Shown: piece after piece, positions 9,019 to 20,893 of the stretch
Numbering within the stretch: the stretch's first letter is position 1
Layout of the letters: each line of letters begins with the position of its first letter
Assembly: GCA_020726505.1 (NCBI GenBank)
Contig: JAHLEZ010000026.1
Span: 558,001 to 622,000 of the forward strand
DNA: 64,000 nucleotides
Source: Leptodontidium sp. MPI-SDFR-AT-0119
Lineage: Eukaryota > Ascomycota > Leotiomycetes > Helotiales > Leptodontidiaceae
Direction: 5' to 3'
The notes under the pieces: model-generated
Seen by the model: the letters and a program-made list of their open reading frames with translations, nothing else
What the model was told of the DNA's origin: nothing
Database searches by the model: none
Made by a program: the position numbers and the translations under genes

Positions 9019-10333
9019 CTAGAGTCCAGATCCCGCAACACCAGCACTGCTCTTTGCAAGTTCATGGCTCGCATCAGACCAGAGAGTGCCATCCCGCCAG
9101 AAGCCGGGCTCTTTTTGCGTAACTTTATCGTGTGACTGAGATTCCAAAAAGTGCCAGCGACAGAGTTCTTTCCAATGCTCCTTCTGCCAACCATTGAGAT
9201 CTGAACTCCCATTCTGATTTAAAGTAGGAAGATATTTAGGCAAACTCGGGTCATGAGCGATAAGAACCAGGACCGCTGGCGAAGAATCAAAAGCCATGAG
9301 CTTCTCAACCGAATCCTGCGCTGCTTCTACTTGGACATATGCCGAGGATGGTGCAGTGGAGATGCGGTGCATTGGCCGGTCGACTTCTCTTTGAGCAGCA
9401 CCATCTGAATGAGTTTGGTCCGAAGAGAGTGGCTCCTGTTTTGATGCTGATGAGCAGTCACCTAAGCAGAGGTAACGCCTGAAATCTTTGTTGGGAAGAG
9501 GAAAGCTGGTTGAGGGACGGAAACACCCTGCAGAGTGGCATATATCGCCACCTAAGAAGACGAACGAGCTTTCTTCTCCTGCGGTTGTCCGAGCGAGAGC
9601 GCAGATGTGACCTTTACAATGACCCGGTGTATCTGTGACAATCAGTTACTTGGATCACACATTCATACCTCAATACGTACCTAGGAGATAGAGAGACCCG
9701 TCACTGAAGTAATCGTGAGCCCGGAAACCACCAATTGTCAAGTGCGTCGTATTAAAGTTGATCTCTATCAATTCACGCTCCGTAAAAGAATTCGAAGGCA
9801 CGGGAGATGTGGCATTTTCTGGGTAGCCCGGCATGACTTTGTCGTTCGCCTTGAAACCCTGCCCTACCAGCAGAGCGGTTGAAGCTGGGAATAGAGCCAT
9901 ATTGCCAATATGATCCCAATGGTAATGAGACCATACCACGGCCGCTGTGAAGTCGTGTCAGCAGATATCCAAGCGTCGACTTAGCAGCAAGCATACATAT
10001 CTCGTTTAAAGCAACCCCATTAGCAGCAAGCAGCTCCGGTACATCTCTGGGTACATTCAGTGAGCGAACAGCCACGCCCTGACTCAACCGATTTAGGACC
10101 ACGGGAGGCAGATTCCAATAATCCTTCCGCACCCCGAGGTCGAACATCAGCTTCGAACCTGATTGCTCATGTTCAATCAAGAAACACTGGTCGGTGACTT
10201 CTAGATATTGTTGGCGGGGAAGGACTGGCGATATGAAAGATTCTGCTTTGATGGAAAGAGTGCAGGATGTATCGACCATTCGAACTCGCACCGTGGCCGT
10301 TCCAGCTGGTAGATCCAGTTGTGACTTCGCCAT
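9019..10333 (-). CDS. Metallo-beta-lactamase-fold hydrolase (lactonase-like)
   Basis: Three exons (10333-9997, 9944-9681, 9632-9019) join in frame to 404 aa. The zinc-binding His-x-His-x-Asp-His motif is His119-Tyr-His121-Trp-Asp123-His124, followed by Thr-Pro-Gly-His (His205), Gly-Gly-Asp (Asp230) and a C-terminal Ile-Ala-His-Asp, the ligand set of the dinuclear MBL fold. No signal peptide, so probably cytosolic. Family members hydrolyse lactones, thioesters or sulfate esters; with a Baeyer-Villiger-type monooxygenase in the same island, lactone opening is an attractive role, but that is inference. The ATG used lies just after an upstream stretch in the same frame (to 10501); it gives the best-conserved start. 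Convergent with the oxidase fragment. Confidence 0.8.
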
Positions 10334-11073
10334 TTCTTGTGCTGCGCCACAGGGTTGTGCAGTGCAAGAGTTGTGATGCCTAGAATTACTGTACTGGTTG
10401 AACCTTTTATGCTTAATTATCATATGACGACACTCTGTATAGTATGGAAAATCTGAGAACTGTCGGAGCGGCGTACGACCTTCCGAGTCGTGAAGCCCCA
10501 CGTGCCAAGAAACCTACTTTACAAACCAATTGAGACTCGCTTAACCGGACTTTCCCCCGTATCTGTAAACAATTTTCTTTTTGTAAGAATCCGAGTCGTC
10601 TACAAGCCACGAGGTTCTTCCATTTCGATGGTTAGTGAGCCCGAAAATACACTGACGCCTGGGAGACTGTTGTGCATTCTCCGGCCACGACATTTGAAGC
10701 AAGAGAAGGGATTCTGCATTCTAGTAATTTTGTTTCCTTCTCCTTATGTGCATCAAGCCAGCTATCATTTTGTTGTCGTAACAAAACAGGATTCAGAGCT
10801 AATGGTTTGACTCTAGATTCGAAGTCGATATCATTACTGGTCCTATTCGTCCAATTGTATGCTACAGGAGTTTGGAAACCGTATTCAAGACGCCCCGAGA
10901 GCTGTCCACCCATCGACGTGGACCTCTCGACTAAGCATGTTTTCATGAAGCTCCCAAACTCGCAGCATGGGAAGAAATTCTTCCTATTGACATAAAGTTA
11001 GTAGATAGATCATCAAATTCGAGCTACGGTCCCTACCAGCAGTCACGACGACAAGGACAACGATCGTCCAGAT
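10334..11073. other. Intergenic, promoter of the MBL hydrolase
   Basis: Holds the 5' region of the MBL gene and the 3' region of the carrier gene. ORFs at 10490-10995 on both strands overlap each other and match no family. Confidence 0.5.
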
Positions 11074-12272
11074 CTAAAGGACCCTGTGATCAGGATCTAG
11101 CATGTCCAAGATCTCAATCGTCTTTTCGTACCTCAAAAGATATCAGCTCAACCACTACCCAAGGGACCCCAGATGACTTACATCGTGAACACTATACCGC
11201 CACTAAGCGAAAGCCGTCCCAGTCGAGCCAGTGCACCTGACCAGAAAGTTCGTGGTTCTCCCCTCATAAAAATAAGCCGGGCACAATTCAAGCTGTTCCC
11301 ATAAGTTCGACGTCCCTGCAGACTCTGCATTCTAGTTTTGATGACATCTAGCGACATCGTGGTGTACCTGTAGAACAAATCAATACACAAAAACTGGCCA
11401 ATCAGTGGGAATGAACTTACACTGTGATAATGCCAGCTGTGGCACCAATTGCGAAGCTTCCCAGAGCTCCAATTTTGTGACCGGGCTTCTCAAAGAATTG
11501 CTTGAGCGTTGTGTAAGAGGTGAATCTGACCCCACTATTTGCAGCTTGCCTAGCCGTTGTGGGCACCCATCCTTGAAGGAGTACCCTTGGTCCCTTCTCT
11601 GCAAGCAGGAATCTCGTGCCACGAATAAAGCCCAAATTTTGCGATTTAGATTTCTGTTTCATGTCTACCAGCTGAGTTTTTATGCTCTCGAACGGCGTCA
11701 CAGCAAAGGTCGACTCTGCGACACCAGCTCCAAATCCAGCTACAACAGCTCGGAAAGGAGTAAGCCTACCATCTGGTCCTACAAGAACATTTTTTATTGA
11801 ATCGAAGGCCACAAAACCTGATCCATTTAGCCAGTAATCTAACTGTGTGCCAAGAAAGAATACCTACGAACTCCTCCTTTGACGGCATTTCCTACAACCA
11901 TCGTGGTGCAACCCACATACCACTCCCGAGAAGGGAATTTGGGCCATCCTAGGGCTTGAGAGGCTGGAAGTTGTCGGTTCAGTTGTGATCTGGTTTTCGC
12001 GAACTCGAAAGGATATGTGATTGCTGGAGCGATGTTAGCGGCTTTAAATCCACCTGGCGATGTATCTATCGAACGAGAAGAACTTGCCGATTTCAACAGC
12101 TCCAGCGAACGATCCCGCAACAACAGATCTTAATGGTGTAGGCTTGATATCCATTCCTTGTTATCATGTGAGCATCATAGCTAGGAGCGAATTCACCAAC
12201 CTTGCGCTTTCCCACTCCAGCTTGTGTCAGGTGGTTGTATGTCAGACCCTGCTGAGACTTCGCAAGTGCCAT
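11074..12272 (-). CDS. Mitochondrial tricarboxylate (citrate) carrier, Ctp1/Fum11-like
   Basis: Six exons (12272-12197, 12156-12088, 12041-11868, 11817-11421, 11367-11182, 11131-11074) join to 319 aa, the usual carrier size. Three mitochondrial-carrier repeats are visible with signatures Pro-Phe-Glu-Phe-Ala-Lys, Pro-Phe-Glu-Ser-Ile-Lys and Ser-Leu-Asp-Val-Ile-Lys, plus Arg-Gln-Ala-Ala-Asn in repeat 2, which marks the citrate/tricarboxylate branch. It should exchange citrate or related tricarboxylates across the inner mitochondrial membrane. The third signature has Ser instead of Pro. Intron 2 (12087-12042) is GC-AG with donor GCAAGT; only this join keeps the frame. Divergent from the acetoacetyl-CoA synthetase gene (about 580 bp shared upstream region). 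Extra copies of such carriers occur in fungal clusters for tricarboxylate-containing metabolites. Confidence 0.85.
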
Positions 12273-12853
12273 TTCTACTGCCCACTTTTCTTTCTGACGG
12301 CATGACGAGGAAAAAAATACGATGACTTCAGGTTAGAACCCTACTTTATGAGACCCTGATTTTAAGCTACGATGACGACAAGAAATGAGATTCATGGGAA
12401 TAACCGGGGGAGTATAGTCATTGGGCCGGCCAGAGTGTCGGAAATCAGAGACAAGCCGGATAGGTCCTTGACTGGTCTTGCCGAATATTTGGTTCAGGAA
12501 TATGTCTTACGGATGCCAGATTTCCGGGGCCAAAGCCCTCTTGCATACGTGCCAAAGTTTGCTCGGCATAGGATTCCCCGCACCCCACGGCCCATAATAC
12601 CCCGCAGATCAAGCATTGACTGGACTCTCTTTTAGTTGTTCAGTGAGCAAAATTGACATAGTCGTAACTTAGCTCAATCACCAATCTTTTCCTCCGCTCG
12701 GAGATCAAATCTACAAACATCCCTTCCATCTCGTGCAGTGACTTGGTGGCCATTCAATTCGAAATACGAGACAACCATTCTTTGTGTGCTTTGCATGATA
12801 TGTTCACCAAACGATTGTAACAGTCACTCAGAAATAGTTCGCTACCCAACACG
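12273..12853. promoter_or_regulatory. Divergent promoter: carrier / acetoacetyl-CoA synthetase
   Basis: Between the two start codons. It contains several CCGG/CGG words of the kind bound by Zn2Cys6 factors: CCGGGGGAG at 12403, GGCCGGCC near 12425, CCGGGG at 12524 and TCCGCTCGGA near 12692. No TATA box stands out. Binding is not shown. Confidence 0.4.
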
Positions 12854-15060
12854 ATGGCGTCTTTAACACAAACGCTACCCCGGAAACTATGGACGCACCC
12901 AAAGCCCGAATCAACTCAAATGATGCAGTTCCAGCGTGCATTAGAGAAGGCCAAGGGATTGAGATTCGGGACCTGGTTCGACATGCACAGCTGGGCGTTG
13001 ACACACCGAACAGAATTCTGGGACTTCTTATGGAAACATCTCCCGATCGTGCATGAAGGCTCATATACGAAGGTTGTGGACGAGAGTGCTCGAATTGACA
13101 GTATTCCGTCTTGGTTCGAGGGTGTACGGATGAATTATGCCGAGAACGTTCTCTACACGGCTGATCTCAAGGACAAGAGTGTGAGGACGGTGTCCGGCAA
13201 GGAGGATGACAAGATTGCTATCACTGGGGTTCGAGAAGGATGTGCTGAGATTCAGAGGATAACCTGGGGTCGTCTTCGTAGTAAAGTTGGACAGCTCGCA
13301 CAGGCAATGAGGGCAAACGGTGTTGGTCGAGGGGATCGCGTCGCTGTTGTTGCAAGCAACAGCATCGACACGTTCTGCGTACTTCTTGCGGTCACCAGCC
13401 TTGGTGGAATTTTCAGCAGCAGCTCGACAGACATGGGTGCTGCCGGAATCCTCTCGCGACTGCTGCAAATAAAACCAAAATGGATCTTTATGGACGATGC
13501 AGCGATATACAACAGCAAGAAGATAGATCTGCGGAAGAGGATGGCGGAGATTGTTCGAGGGATGGAAGAAGTGCGTGAATTTCAAGGACTTGTTTCGCAG
13601 CCTCGATTTGCAAAGAAGCCTGCGGACATTTCAGGTGTACCGAGAACACAGTTGCTTGCTACGTTTCTGGCGCGAGCGAAATCAGACAAGATGGAATTCG
13701 AGAGAGTCCCTTTCAGAGATCCTTTCTTGATCGTCTATTCAAGTGGGACCACAGGTGAGCCGAAGTGTATCGTCCATTCTGTTGGCGGTGCAACTGTGTC
13801 TGGTCAGAAAGAGTGCCGCCTACACCACAGTCTGGATGGACAAGCTCGTTTCCTTCAATACACGACTACGGGCTGGATCATGTACCTCGTTCAAGCACAA
13901 GCTATGCTCACAGGCGCAAGTCTAATCATGTACGATGGATCTCCATTTTTGCCTGAACCTACACGTTTCGTCAAACTCCTCGGGCAAGAGAAGGCTACTC
14001 ACCTCGGCATCTCTCCGCGGTATTTGCAAACTTTACAAATGAAAGGAATTAAACCCAGGGAAACGACAGATCTCACCAACATGAAAGTAGTTATTTCCAC
14101 AGGGATGGTGCTTTCAGAAGCGTTGTTTGAGTGGTTTTACGATGACGGCTTCCCGAAGCATGCACACTTGTGCAATATTGCAGGAGGTACAGATCTAGCC
14201 GGATGCTTTGGCATAGGCAATCCAGCTCTTCCACTCTACGTGGGTGGCTGCCAGTCGCCAAGTTTAGGAATGGCTGTCGAGGTGTATGACCAGGTCACTC
14301 AAACAGAGACACGGGCCGAAGGGAATCGAGTAGAAGATGGTGAAGCTGGCGAGCTCGTAGCCACAGCCGCATTTCCAAACATGCCGATCATGTTCTGGGG
14401 AGAAAAGGGACAAGCGAAGTACATGAGTTCCTACTTCGAAAGATTTGACAGTTCGTGCTCATCCATCAATCTTGGAATAGAAATAACTAACCCTACTTTC
14501 TAGATGTGTGGACGCATGGCGATTTTGTCAAGATCCATCCAGTGACAAAGCAGCTTCTCTTCTTCGGTCGTGCGGATGGCGTACTCAACCCCTCAGGTGT
14601 AAGGTTTGGATCTGCTGAGATATACAATGTAATCGAGGCTTTCTTTTCAGACCAGATTCAAGATTCCATATGCGTGGGACAGCGACGACCTCAAGATGCT
14701 GACGAAAGCGTCATGCTCTTCCTTTTGATGAAGCCTGGGGTGCGCTTCACCAAGTCTCTTGTGGAGGCGATCAAAAGCAAGATTGGTACCGAGTGCAGCA
14801 AAAGGCATGTGCCGAGATTCGTGTTCGAAACACCAGAAATCCCGGTAAGTTCCTGCACAGATGTGCAATGACGAGTTATGTACTGACTCGATTTACAGAC
14901 CACAGTAAACTTGAAGAAAGTCGAGCTTCCAGTCAAACGAATCGTTAGTGGAGAAGTCATCAAACCGAGCGGGACATTGTTGAATCCACAATGTTTGGAT
15001 TATTACTATCAATTTGCAAAGGATGAAGATCTGTTCGCCAAACCCCAGTCTAAATTATGA
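12854..15060 (+). CDS. Acetoacetyl-CoA synthetase (ANL superfamily)
   Basis: Three exons (12854-14450, 14504-14844, 14899-15060) give 699 aa, typical for acetoacetyl-CoA synthetase. The N terminus has the short pre-domain with Trp-x-His-Pro; the adenylate-forming core carries Tyr-Ser-Ser-Gly-Thr-Thr-Gly-Glu-Pro-Lys (P-loop-like A3, about residue 294), a Gly-Gly-Thr-Asp motif near 445, and the Trp-Thr-His-Gly-Asp and Gly-Arg-Ala-Asp-Gly hinge motifs in exon 2. The C-terminal lysine region follows in exon 3. It activates acetoacetate (or a related keto acid) with ATP and CoA in the cytosol, feeding beta-ketothiolase or sterol routes. In this island it could salvage a C4 keto acid released by catabolism. 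A broader short or medium acyl-CoA ligase role is possible. Confidence 0.88.
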
Positions 15061-15589
15061 GCGCTTGAGGTGCGATTCGACAAGAGAGTGGCAGCGAGGA
15101 CTCTTTCTCGTCGTTACTTACTTAGCTGGTATTGCATTCCAGTTGTATATAGCGAAAATACAAATCATTCTGAGGTCCGCTCAAAAGCAAACTTTTAGTT
15201 TTATTGCTCATTGAGTTATCGGATGGTGACATCTTGATGAAGCCAGCACATGGACGTCAACGACGGTCTAAGAAGGAGAATTTTTCGAGGGTTCACACTA
15301 CAGCGCTTGTAACCCTGGGCCAGAACAGACCGCTGCCTGGAAATAGGAAGGGCTCGCTTAATTGGGCTCCACCGCAGGCTTAACTACAGCGTATCTGGGG
15401 CCCTCTTGATTCTTCCGAGGAGATTTTCGGACTTGTAAGATCCTCCTCCAATTACAGCACCACACCGTTTGAGATGATCTACCCGCACATGGGAAGTAAC
15501 TCGGAATTTATAAGTATGCTCAATTGCACTTTTTCGATTGGCAACGTAGTCACGAACTCCTCCATCGATTCTCCCTCGCAAAACACAAC
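15061..15589. other. Intergenic, promoter of the esterase gene
   Basis: Holds the synthetase 3' end and the esterase 5' region. Several plus-strand ATGs occur after 15474; the one at 15590 begins the conserved protein. Confidence 0.45.
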
Positions 15590-16773
15590 ATGCATTTATT
15601 CACACTCGTCAGCAGGGACCCTCTCAAGACAGCGATATTTCTGTACACCTGGATCACATCATCCATACTAGTCCTTCTCACCCGTTTTCTGCTTCCCCAC
15701 ATCCCAGCCTATCAACCCATCCGCATACGACTCTCGAGAGCATATCTCTCCTCGGCTGCATTGATCTTCCCGGATCTGGTTCATAGACTACCAGTCGGAC
15801 CACTGCCCAAGTCTCAAGCATATCCCATCGCATCAGCATCGCACGGCTTTGAAGGGTACCTGATCCCCGGGTCAAAAGGCTCCGTCATCAAGGAACTGGT
15901 TAGTCACAGCGCAAGCCAGGCGAAATGCGTTGTTCTATTCGCCCATGGAGGAGGTTATGCGAGAGGTGAAGCGAAGATGTATCTCAATTACATGAACAGA
16001 TGGGAGAAGGTCGCAAAAGAGGCGGGAGTAGATCTGGTGTTCCTGAGTGTCGAATACCGTCAGTAGCGGCTGCCATTCACCTAGATACTGGAACCTGCTG
16101 ACGGGTTTTCAGCCTTGACCGATAGTAAATCTCATCCTGCACAGCGCGATGCATTTTTAGGTGCATATCGATTCTTAATTGACCTTGGGGTACCATCCAC
16201 GAGTATCGTGTTCATGGGGGACTCGGCTGGTGGTAGGTAGACTTCCTTGTAATACTGCTTTCAGTACGGCTCCGATACCAAACTTACTTCAGTACAGGAG
16301 GCATTTGTATTCTGTCTGGCATTCACTGTTTGACTCTCGGATTGCCACAGCCAGCCTGTAGCATCCTCCATTCTCCATGGATCGACCCTACCATGCCGGC
16401 ACACAAGGGAGGCAATGCATTGACCGAGACCGATTATCTCGTTGCAGCAGACGCGAATTGTCCCGGTTTGTGGGAAAAGTGGCTCAACGGAATCTCCCCT
16501 ACGTCACCAGATGCAAATCCGTTATTCCGGAAGCCATCTGAGATCGCGGATTTGAACCCTCAGCTTGTTTTGGTCGGCGGCGGGGAGTTTGCATTACAAG
16601 AGGGCAAGGAATGGGGAAGGCTGTGCGAGGCGGCGGGAGTCGAGACTTCAATTGTTTGCGAGAGGGGCCAGATGCATATTTATTCGCTGGGATCAAGTTG
16701 GCTGTCCACCGAAGTGAGGAGGAGGACTGATTCAGCAATTTTTGGGTGGATTCAAGGTCATATTCGGAACTGA
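15590..16773 (+). CDS. Alpha/beta-hydrolase esterase, HGGG (HSL-like) type
   Basis: Exons 15590-16058, 16113-16232 and 16298-16773 join to 354 aa. An N-terminal hydrophobic segment (about residues 14-35) should anchor or target it to the ER membrane. The oxyanion motif His-Gly-Gly-Gly is at about residue 118; the nucleophile sits in Gly-Asp-Ser-Ala-Gly-Gly (Ser about 193, split by intron 2); a His-Ile-Tyr near the C end supplies the general base. This is the hormone-sensitive-lipase/steryl-acetyl-hydrolase class, cleaving short acyl or carboxylic esters. Next to carrier and dehydrogenase genes for tricarboxylates, it could remove an acetyl or tricarballyl ester, but the sequence does not fix the substrate. 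Alternative in-frame upstream ATG at 15524 only adds residues without features. Confidence 0.82.
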
Positions 16774-17038
16774 TGTGCACACAAAGATTGTACTATGCCC
16801 CGCTGAAGATGCAAGATATCTTAACGACAATGAAATTGAATAGCCTGAATTGGGATAAAGACCTTCAGATCAACCGTCATGAAACAGTTTGCATTTAGGA
16901 AATTTAAGTACCTCTTTGGAGCGACCATGAAACACGACATATTTTCGTCCGGGCAACCATTTGCGATACGAAAACATTTGAGCAAACAATTATTAGTCCT
17001 CCGTCCTCAACAATGCTCCCTGCCATGATAATTAGTAC

Positions 17039-18247
17039 CTAGCTTGCTGCGAAAAGAGGAGAGGGGAGGGGTAATTGTTCCATGGTGCCTACGTTATTGA
17101 CAAACTCTGCATTCTTTCTCAGCATCTGTGTAGGTTTCTCTCCAAGCCAGTTCTTCATCGATCCATCCAAAGCCTCTTCAAACTCCCAGGCAGTACCAGC
17201 TTCGCAATATATCGACTTGCCGTTCCAAGAAGTCTCTGTGAGCACGCCTAGAGTCATCTTGACAACATCTTCGGGCTGCTGGTAGGAAAGGCCTCTCGCC
17301 TTAATGCGCTCAAATACTCTCCAGGTCATGGGCGTCTCGGTCACACCAGGACATACGCTGTTTGTGCGTATTCCAAAATCTCTGTATACCGGTCCACGCA
17401 TGGAGCGTAGAAGTCCAAGAACTGCAGCTTTGGTGGTCTGAACGCGACACAGAGTGTTAGTCGCCTTCTCCAATACAGTGACGAAGCACGCATTTTTGCA
17501 AAATCTGGAAAGCAAACAAGAATAGAGTGGATAAAAGTGAACAGACCTGATAAACATATGCTCCTGGGCTGTCCCGAAGGTTACAAACACTTCCAAACAA
17601 TGTCAAACTCTTGTCCTCATTTCCAGCTCGATTCTCCCTCAAGAACACCGCCGCCATCCTGGCAAACACACATAGCCCATACACATTCAAATCAAACAGT
17701 TTATTATGTTCAACGACCAAGCTTTCATCAGCCACACTCTCGATCGTCAGCTTCGCATCGATCCATGGTTTGTCCGTGTACTCAAACAGAGCAGCATTAG
17801 CAATCGCGTGATCGACCTTGCCGTATTTGTCGAAGGCAGCTTTGAACAATTTGTAGTTTCCCTCATAGGTTGCAAGGTCGCCAATCACACTAGTCACGTC
17901 CTTGGGGCTTCCGAGTGATTTGAGCAATGTTTGCGAATGCTCATGCGACAGGTCTCCGAACACGACCAGGGAGCCGAGCTCATTGAGTTTCTTCACCAGT
18001 GCAGCGCCGATACCTTGGGCACCACCTGTCAAGAAAATTTGTAAGCATATATTCCTTTCAAGATCTTTCATTACTGTCGGGCTGCAAGATTGGAAGTCTC
18101 ATAACATTTTGGAACAGAACGGATTTCGCTGTCTGATTGGAACGGATAGGGTTTGATGGGCTGGGAAAGTAATGACGAACCTGTGATGACTACCACTTTA
18201 CCCTTCAGGGTGCTGAATCGAGACTCGTCAGGGATGAATTGAGACAT
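17039..18247 (-). CDS. Short-chain dehydrogenase/reductase (15-PGDH-like)
   Basis: Three exons (18247-18181, 18025-17547, 17437-17039) give 314 aa. The Rossmann Thr-Gly-Gly-Ala-Gln-Gly-Ile-Gly (about 22-29) is split by intron 1; Asn-Ala-Ala (about 110), a Ser before the active site, and Tyr181-x3-Lys185 form a complete catalytic set. Asp after beta-2 (Val-Phe-Gly-Asp) suggests NAD(H) preference. The length and the Pro-Gly-Val-Thr-Glu-Thr-Pro segment resemble fungal 15-hydroxyprostaglandin-dehydrogenase-like enzymes that oxidise secondary alcohols to ketones. Cytosolic. It could supply the ketone for the monooxygenase encoded at 43.5-45.9 kb. Convergent with the esterase gene, 265 bp apart. 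Confidence 0.85.
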
Positions 18248-18978
18248 TTTGGTTGCTCTTGTTCTTCTCTTCGCGTGCAGTCAATATCGCTTGGTGTTTT
18301 TTCAGCTGGGACGACGCGACATCGTCACGACTATATCGGAAAAATAGGCTGATCAGCCTCGCTATGCATGAGCCCGTGAAGGTTGCCACGGAGAAGAACA
18401 TTCCGTCAAATTTGGACCGAGGCTGGGAATGGTGGTCCTGAAACCCCCAATGGAATTAAGCGAGAATAAACGAGTCTTGCAGCTTGGCAGTCATGCCACT
18501 TAGCACATCCGCTCACGAGGTCACTTATGCGCAGACGGCAAAGCTGGGGACTTTGGAATCCGGGAGACTTTACAAGGTAAATCATTCAAGTCCGAGACAT
18601 GTCACGTCGGCGATCATTGACAAAGTTACTTCGTAAAACAGGGTAAAGCGGTAACCGATATCAACTACCTGAGTTTTCGCGAAGCTCACCAAATAGAGGA
18701 GCTTGGGGGCTGCAAAAGAACGCATGGCACAAGAATTTGGGGCCATATGGTGAATGGCATTAGAGGGTGGAAGGTTCACTTGACAAGAAAGACAAGCCAG
18801 ATTTGCCCAACCTTTGACCCGGCCACACAATTTCATCGAATCACTTGGGAGGATTATCACAGGGGGTCCGCAGCAGCAGAGATCTGGGGATCGCAAATTG
18901 AGCATTCTCGATTGGCTTTGGTATGTTATCAACTTTTGCCACAGCTAGCCCGTCAACCTGACCAGTCCAAACCCGTTG
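18248..18978. other. Intergenic, SDR promoter and ADH 3' region
   Basis: No gene seen. A CCGGGAG word lies at 18560. Overlapping ORFs on both strands carry no motif. Confidence 0.45.
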
Positions 18979-20300
18979 TCAAACTCCATTGACACGATTA
19001 CCTCCCCCCACAGTGAATATGATTTTATGGACCTACAGAATGTCAGACCGGAGCGAGAAGAAGTTTTGGTTTCAGCAGGAGCTCACCTTTCTCTTCTCAA
19101 AAATATTGTACGCTTCTGGAGCTTGCTCAAGGTCCATAATCTGTCCACACAGAAACTCCAGTTTCTCCTGCTCCTGGATAAGAATGTCCAGCGCATCCTG
19201 AAATATACTCCTCACCGGACAACGCCCGAAAGCCAATGTCAAGTTCTTTCCATAGAGCTGGGATGCCGGCACCGTGAATACCTCTGTATACACGCCGATG
19301 CTACTCACGAATCCGAATGGACGAACCAGGTCGATGGCAAGGTGTAAGGCATCGACTCGTCCTACCAGCTCCATCACCACATCTGCTCCACGGCCGTCGG
19401 TTGCAGCCATGATCTTGCTGATTGGATCATCGGATATCAAGATTGGTCGAGCACCGAGCTTCTCTGCTTCGACTAGTCGCTCTGGGACACTGTCTATGGC
19501 GTATACAGTGTCGCACATGGTTAGTGCTGCCGTGATGGCGCATGCTCCGCTGTTCATAACATTAGCGTGAGTTCACTGAGTCCTTTTTAAATTTGACATC
19601 AGAGAATCGAGCATGCGAGGATCAGATGCCCGACCGGCAAAACACACACGTACACAGGACCGCATCCTACCGCAACAGCTACAGTTGACTTCTTGTCATT
19701 AGGAGGTAGGTTCTTCAAAAAGCGTGAAGCAGCAAAGTAACCAGTCGGAAAGATATCCGCCATGAGCGCAAGCATCGTTTGGGGAATTCCAGTTGGGACA
19801 GGCATCAATGTCGTTCCAGCAAGTGGCACTCTCACATATTCCGCCTGCCCGCCATCAATCGCAATAGCGAAGCCACTGTTTCCAATAGACTGCCCGTGAA
19901 GACAACGGCTGGCTTGCCCTCTTAAGCAGAAGAAGCAATTCTGGCAGGAAGTGAAGAATGGCACTACAACCATGTCGCCTATCTCGAAATTCTTCACATC
20001 GTCCCCTTTTTGTGCGATTGCGCCGACGATCTCGTGTCCCATGACGAAGCCTGGTGTGTATGGGAGGTGTCTGAGGTTATCAATTAGTCTCGATCATTCA
20101 TGGTCAAACATTTTGGAGCAATGAACTCGGTGATGCTCATACCCTCTGTAATAATGCAAATCCGAGCCACAAAGCCCCGATAAGGTAACCCGAATAATGG
20201 CATCCATGGAATGTTGGAGTTTTGGTGTTGGTCTGTCCTCCACAGCAACGTTGAAATTACTGTTCATCACAACGGCGCGCATTGTTTCTGGAAGAGCCAT
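18979..20300 (-). CDS. Zinc-dependent alcohol dehydrogenase (MDR, GroES-like)
   Basis: Exons 20300-20143, 20070-19654, 19549-19087 and 19032-18979 give 363 aa. Visible: catalytic zinc ligands Cys in Leu-Cys-Gly-Ser-Asp and Gly-His-Glu; structural zinc cysteines in Cys-Gln-Asn-Cys-Phe-Phe-Cys-Leu-Arg-Gly-Gln-Ala-Ser-Arg-Cys; and a Rossmann Gly-Cys-Gly-Pro-Val-Gly interrupted by intron 2. An acidic residue after beta-2 (Ala-Ile-Asp-Ser-Val) points to NAD. It should oxidise a primary or secondary alcohol in the cytosol and could act with the two aldehyde dehydrogenases downstream. The start at 20300 was chosen because the conserved Met-Arg-Ala-Val-Val strand follows it; the frame is open further upstream. 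Confidence 0.85.
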
Positions 20301-20893
20301 GTTGCTGTTTCTGATCTGGGTATTCGGTAACCCGCTGTGATGGGAAACGAAGCCTAAGTTCTCTTCGTTCTTGAAAATCGAGGACAATTCGGGTGGGCTG
20401 TATGTGTACATGTGGTGGCTCTCATGAGTTTTTGTCATTGAAATGTTGCAAGCAGCGCCATATCGGGATGTTAAGGGCCGCAAATTCCGAGTGTCGGCAA
20501 GCGAAGCCCTGGTGTGTGGAGGATGTTCACGTGATTATCACAACAGTGACACTGAAGCTACCTAGACCCATCACGAGAGCGAATGGTTGGCGATCAGCCG
20601 GGGTCATAATCATACCTTCTTCTTTCTCGTCATATCTAATAGAGTCAATGTGATCTTACTCAACAAGTGAGTCCGTCGTTAAAGCCAGATGGAGCTGGAA
20701 TGGCGCTAGGCTACTTCGGCAACGTGTAGGTCTCCTGTAGATACGACAAATTACCAACAAGACGTTTTATCAAGACGGACAAATCAGAATAAGAGGCATT
20801 ACTCAGACAATTGCCTAACTCGCACGTCTCAGAGATAATGGTTCAAGATTCATTCAGAAAGTTCCATTACTAGATAACATGGTCTAGGACAGT
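20301..20893. other. Intergenic, ADH promoter
   Basis: No gene. Holds the ADH upstream region and the 3' flank of the FAD dehydrogenase. TCAGCCGGGGTC near 20597 is a CGG-type word. Confidence 0.45.

Noticed and set aside
9773..10501. Longer N terminus for the MBL hydrolase starting at 10501
   Set aside because: The extra 56 residues are basic and featureless; the conserved protein starts near the ATG at 10333.
10632..10946. 104-codon minus-strand ORF between the hydrolase and carrier genes
   Set aside because: No motif, no hydrophobic pattern, and an equally long ORF lies opposite; probably chance.
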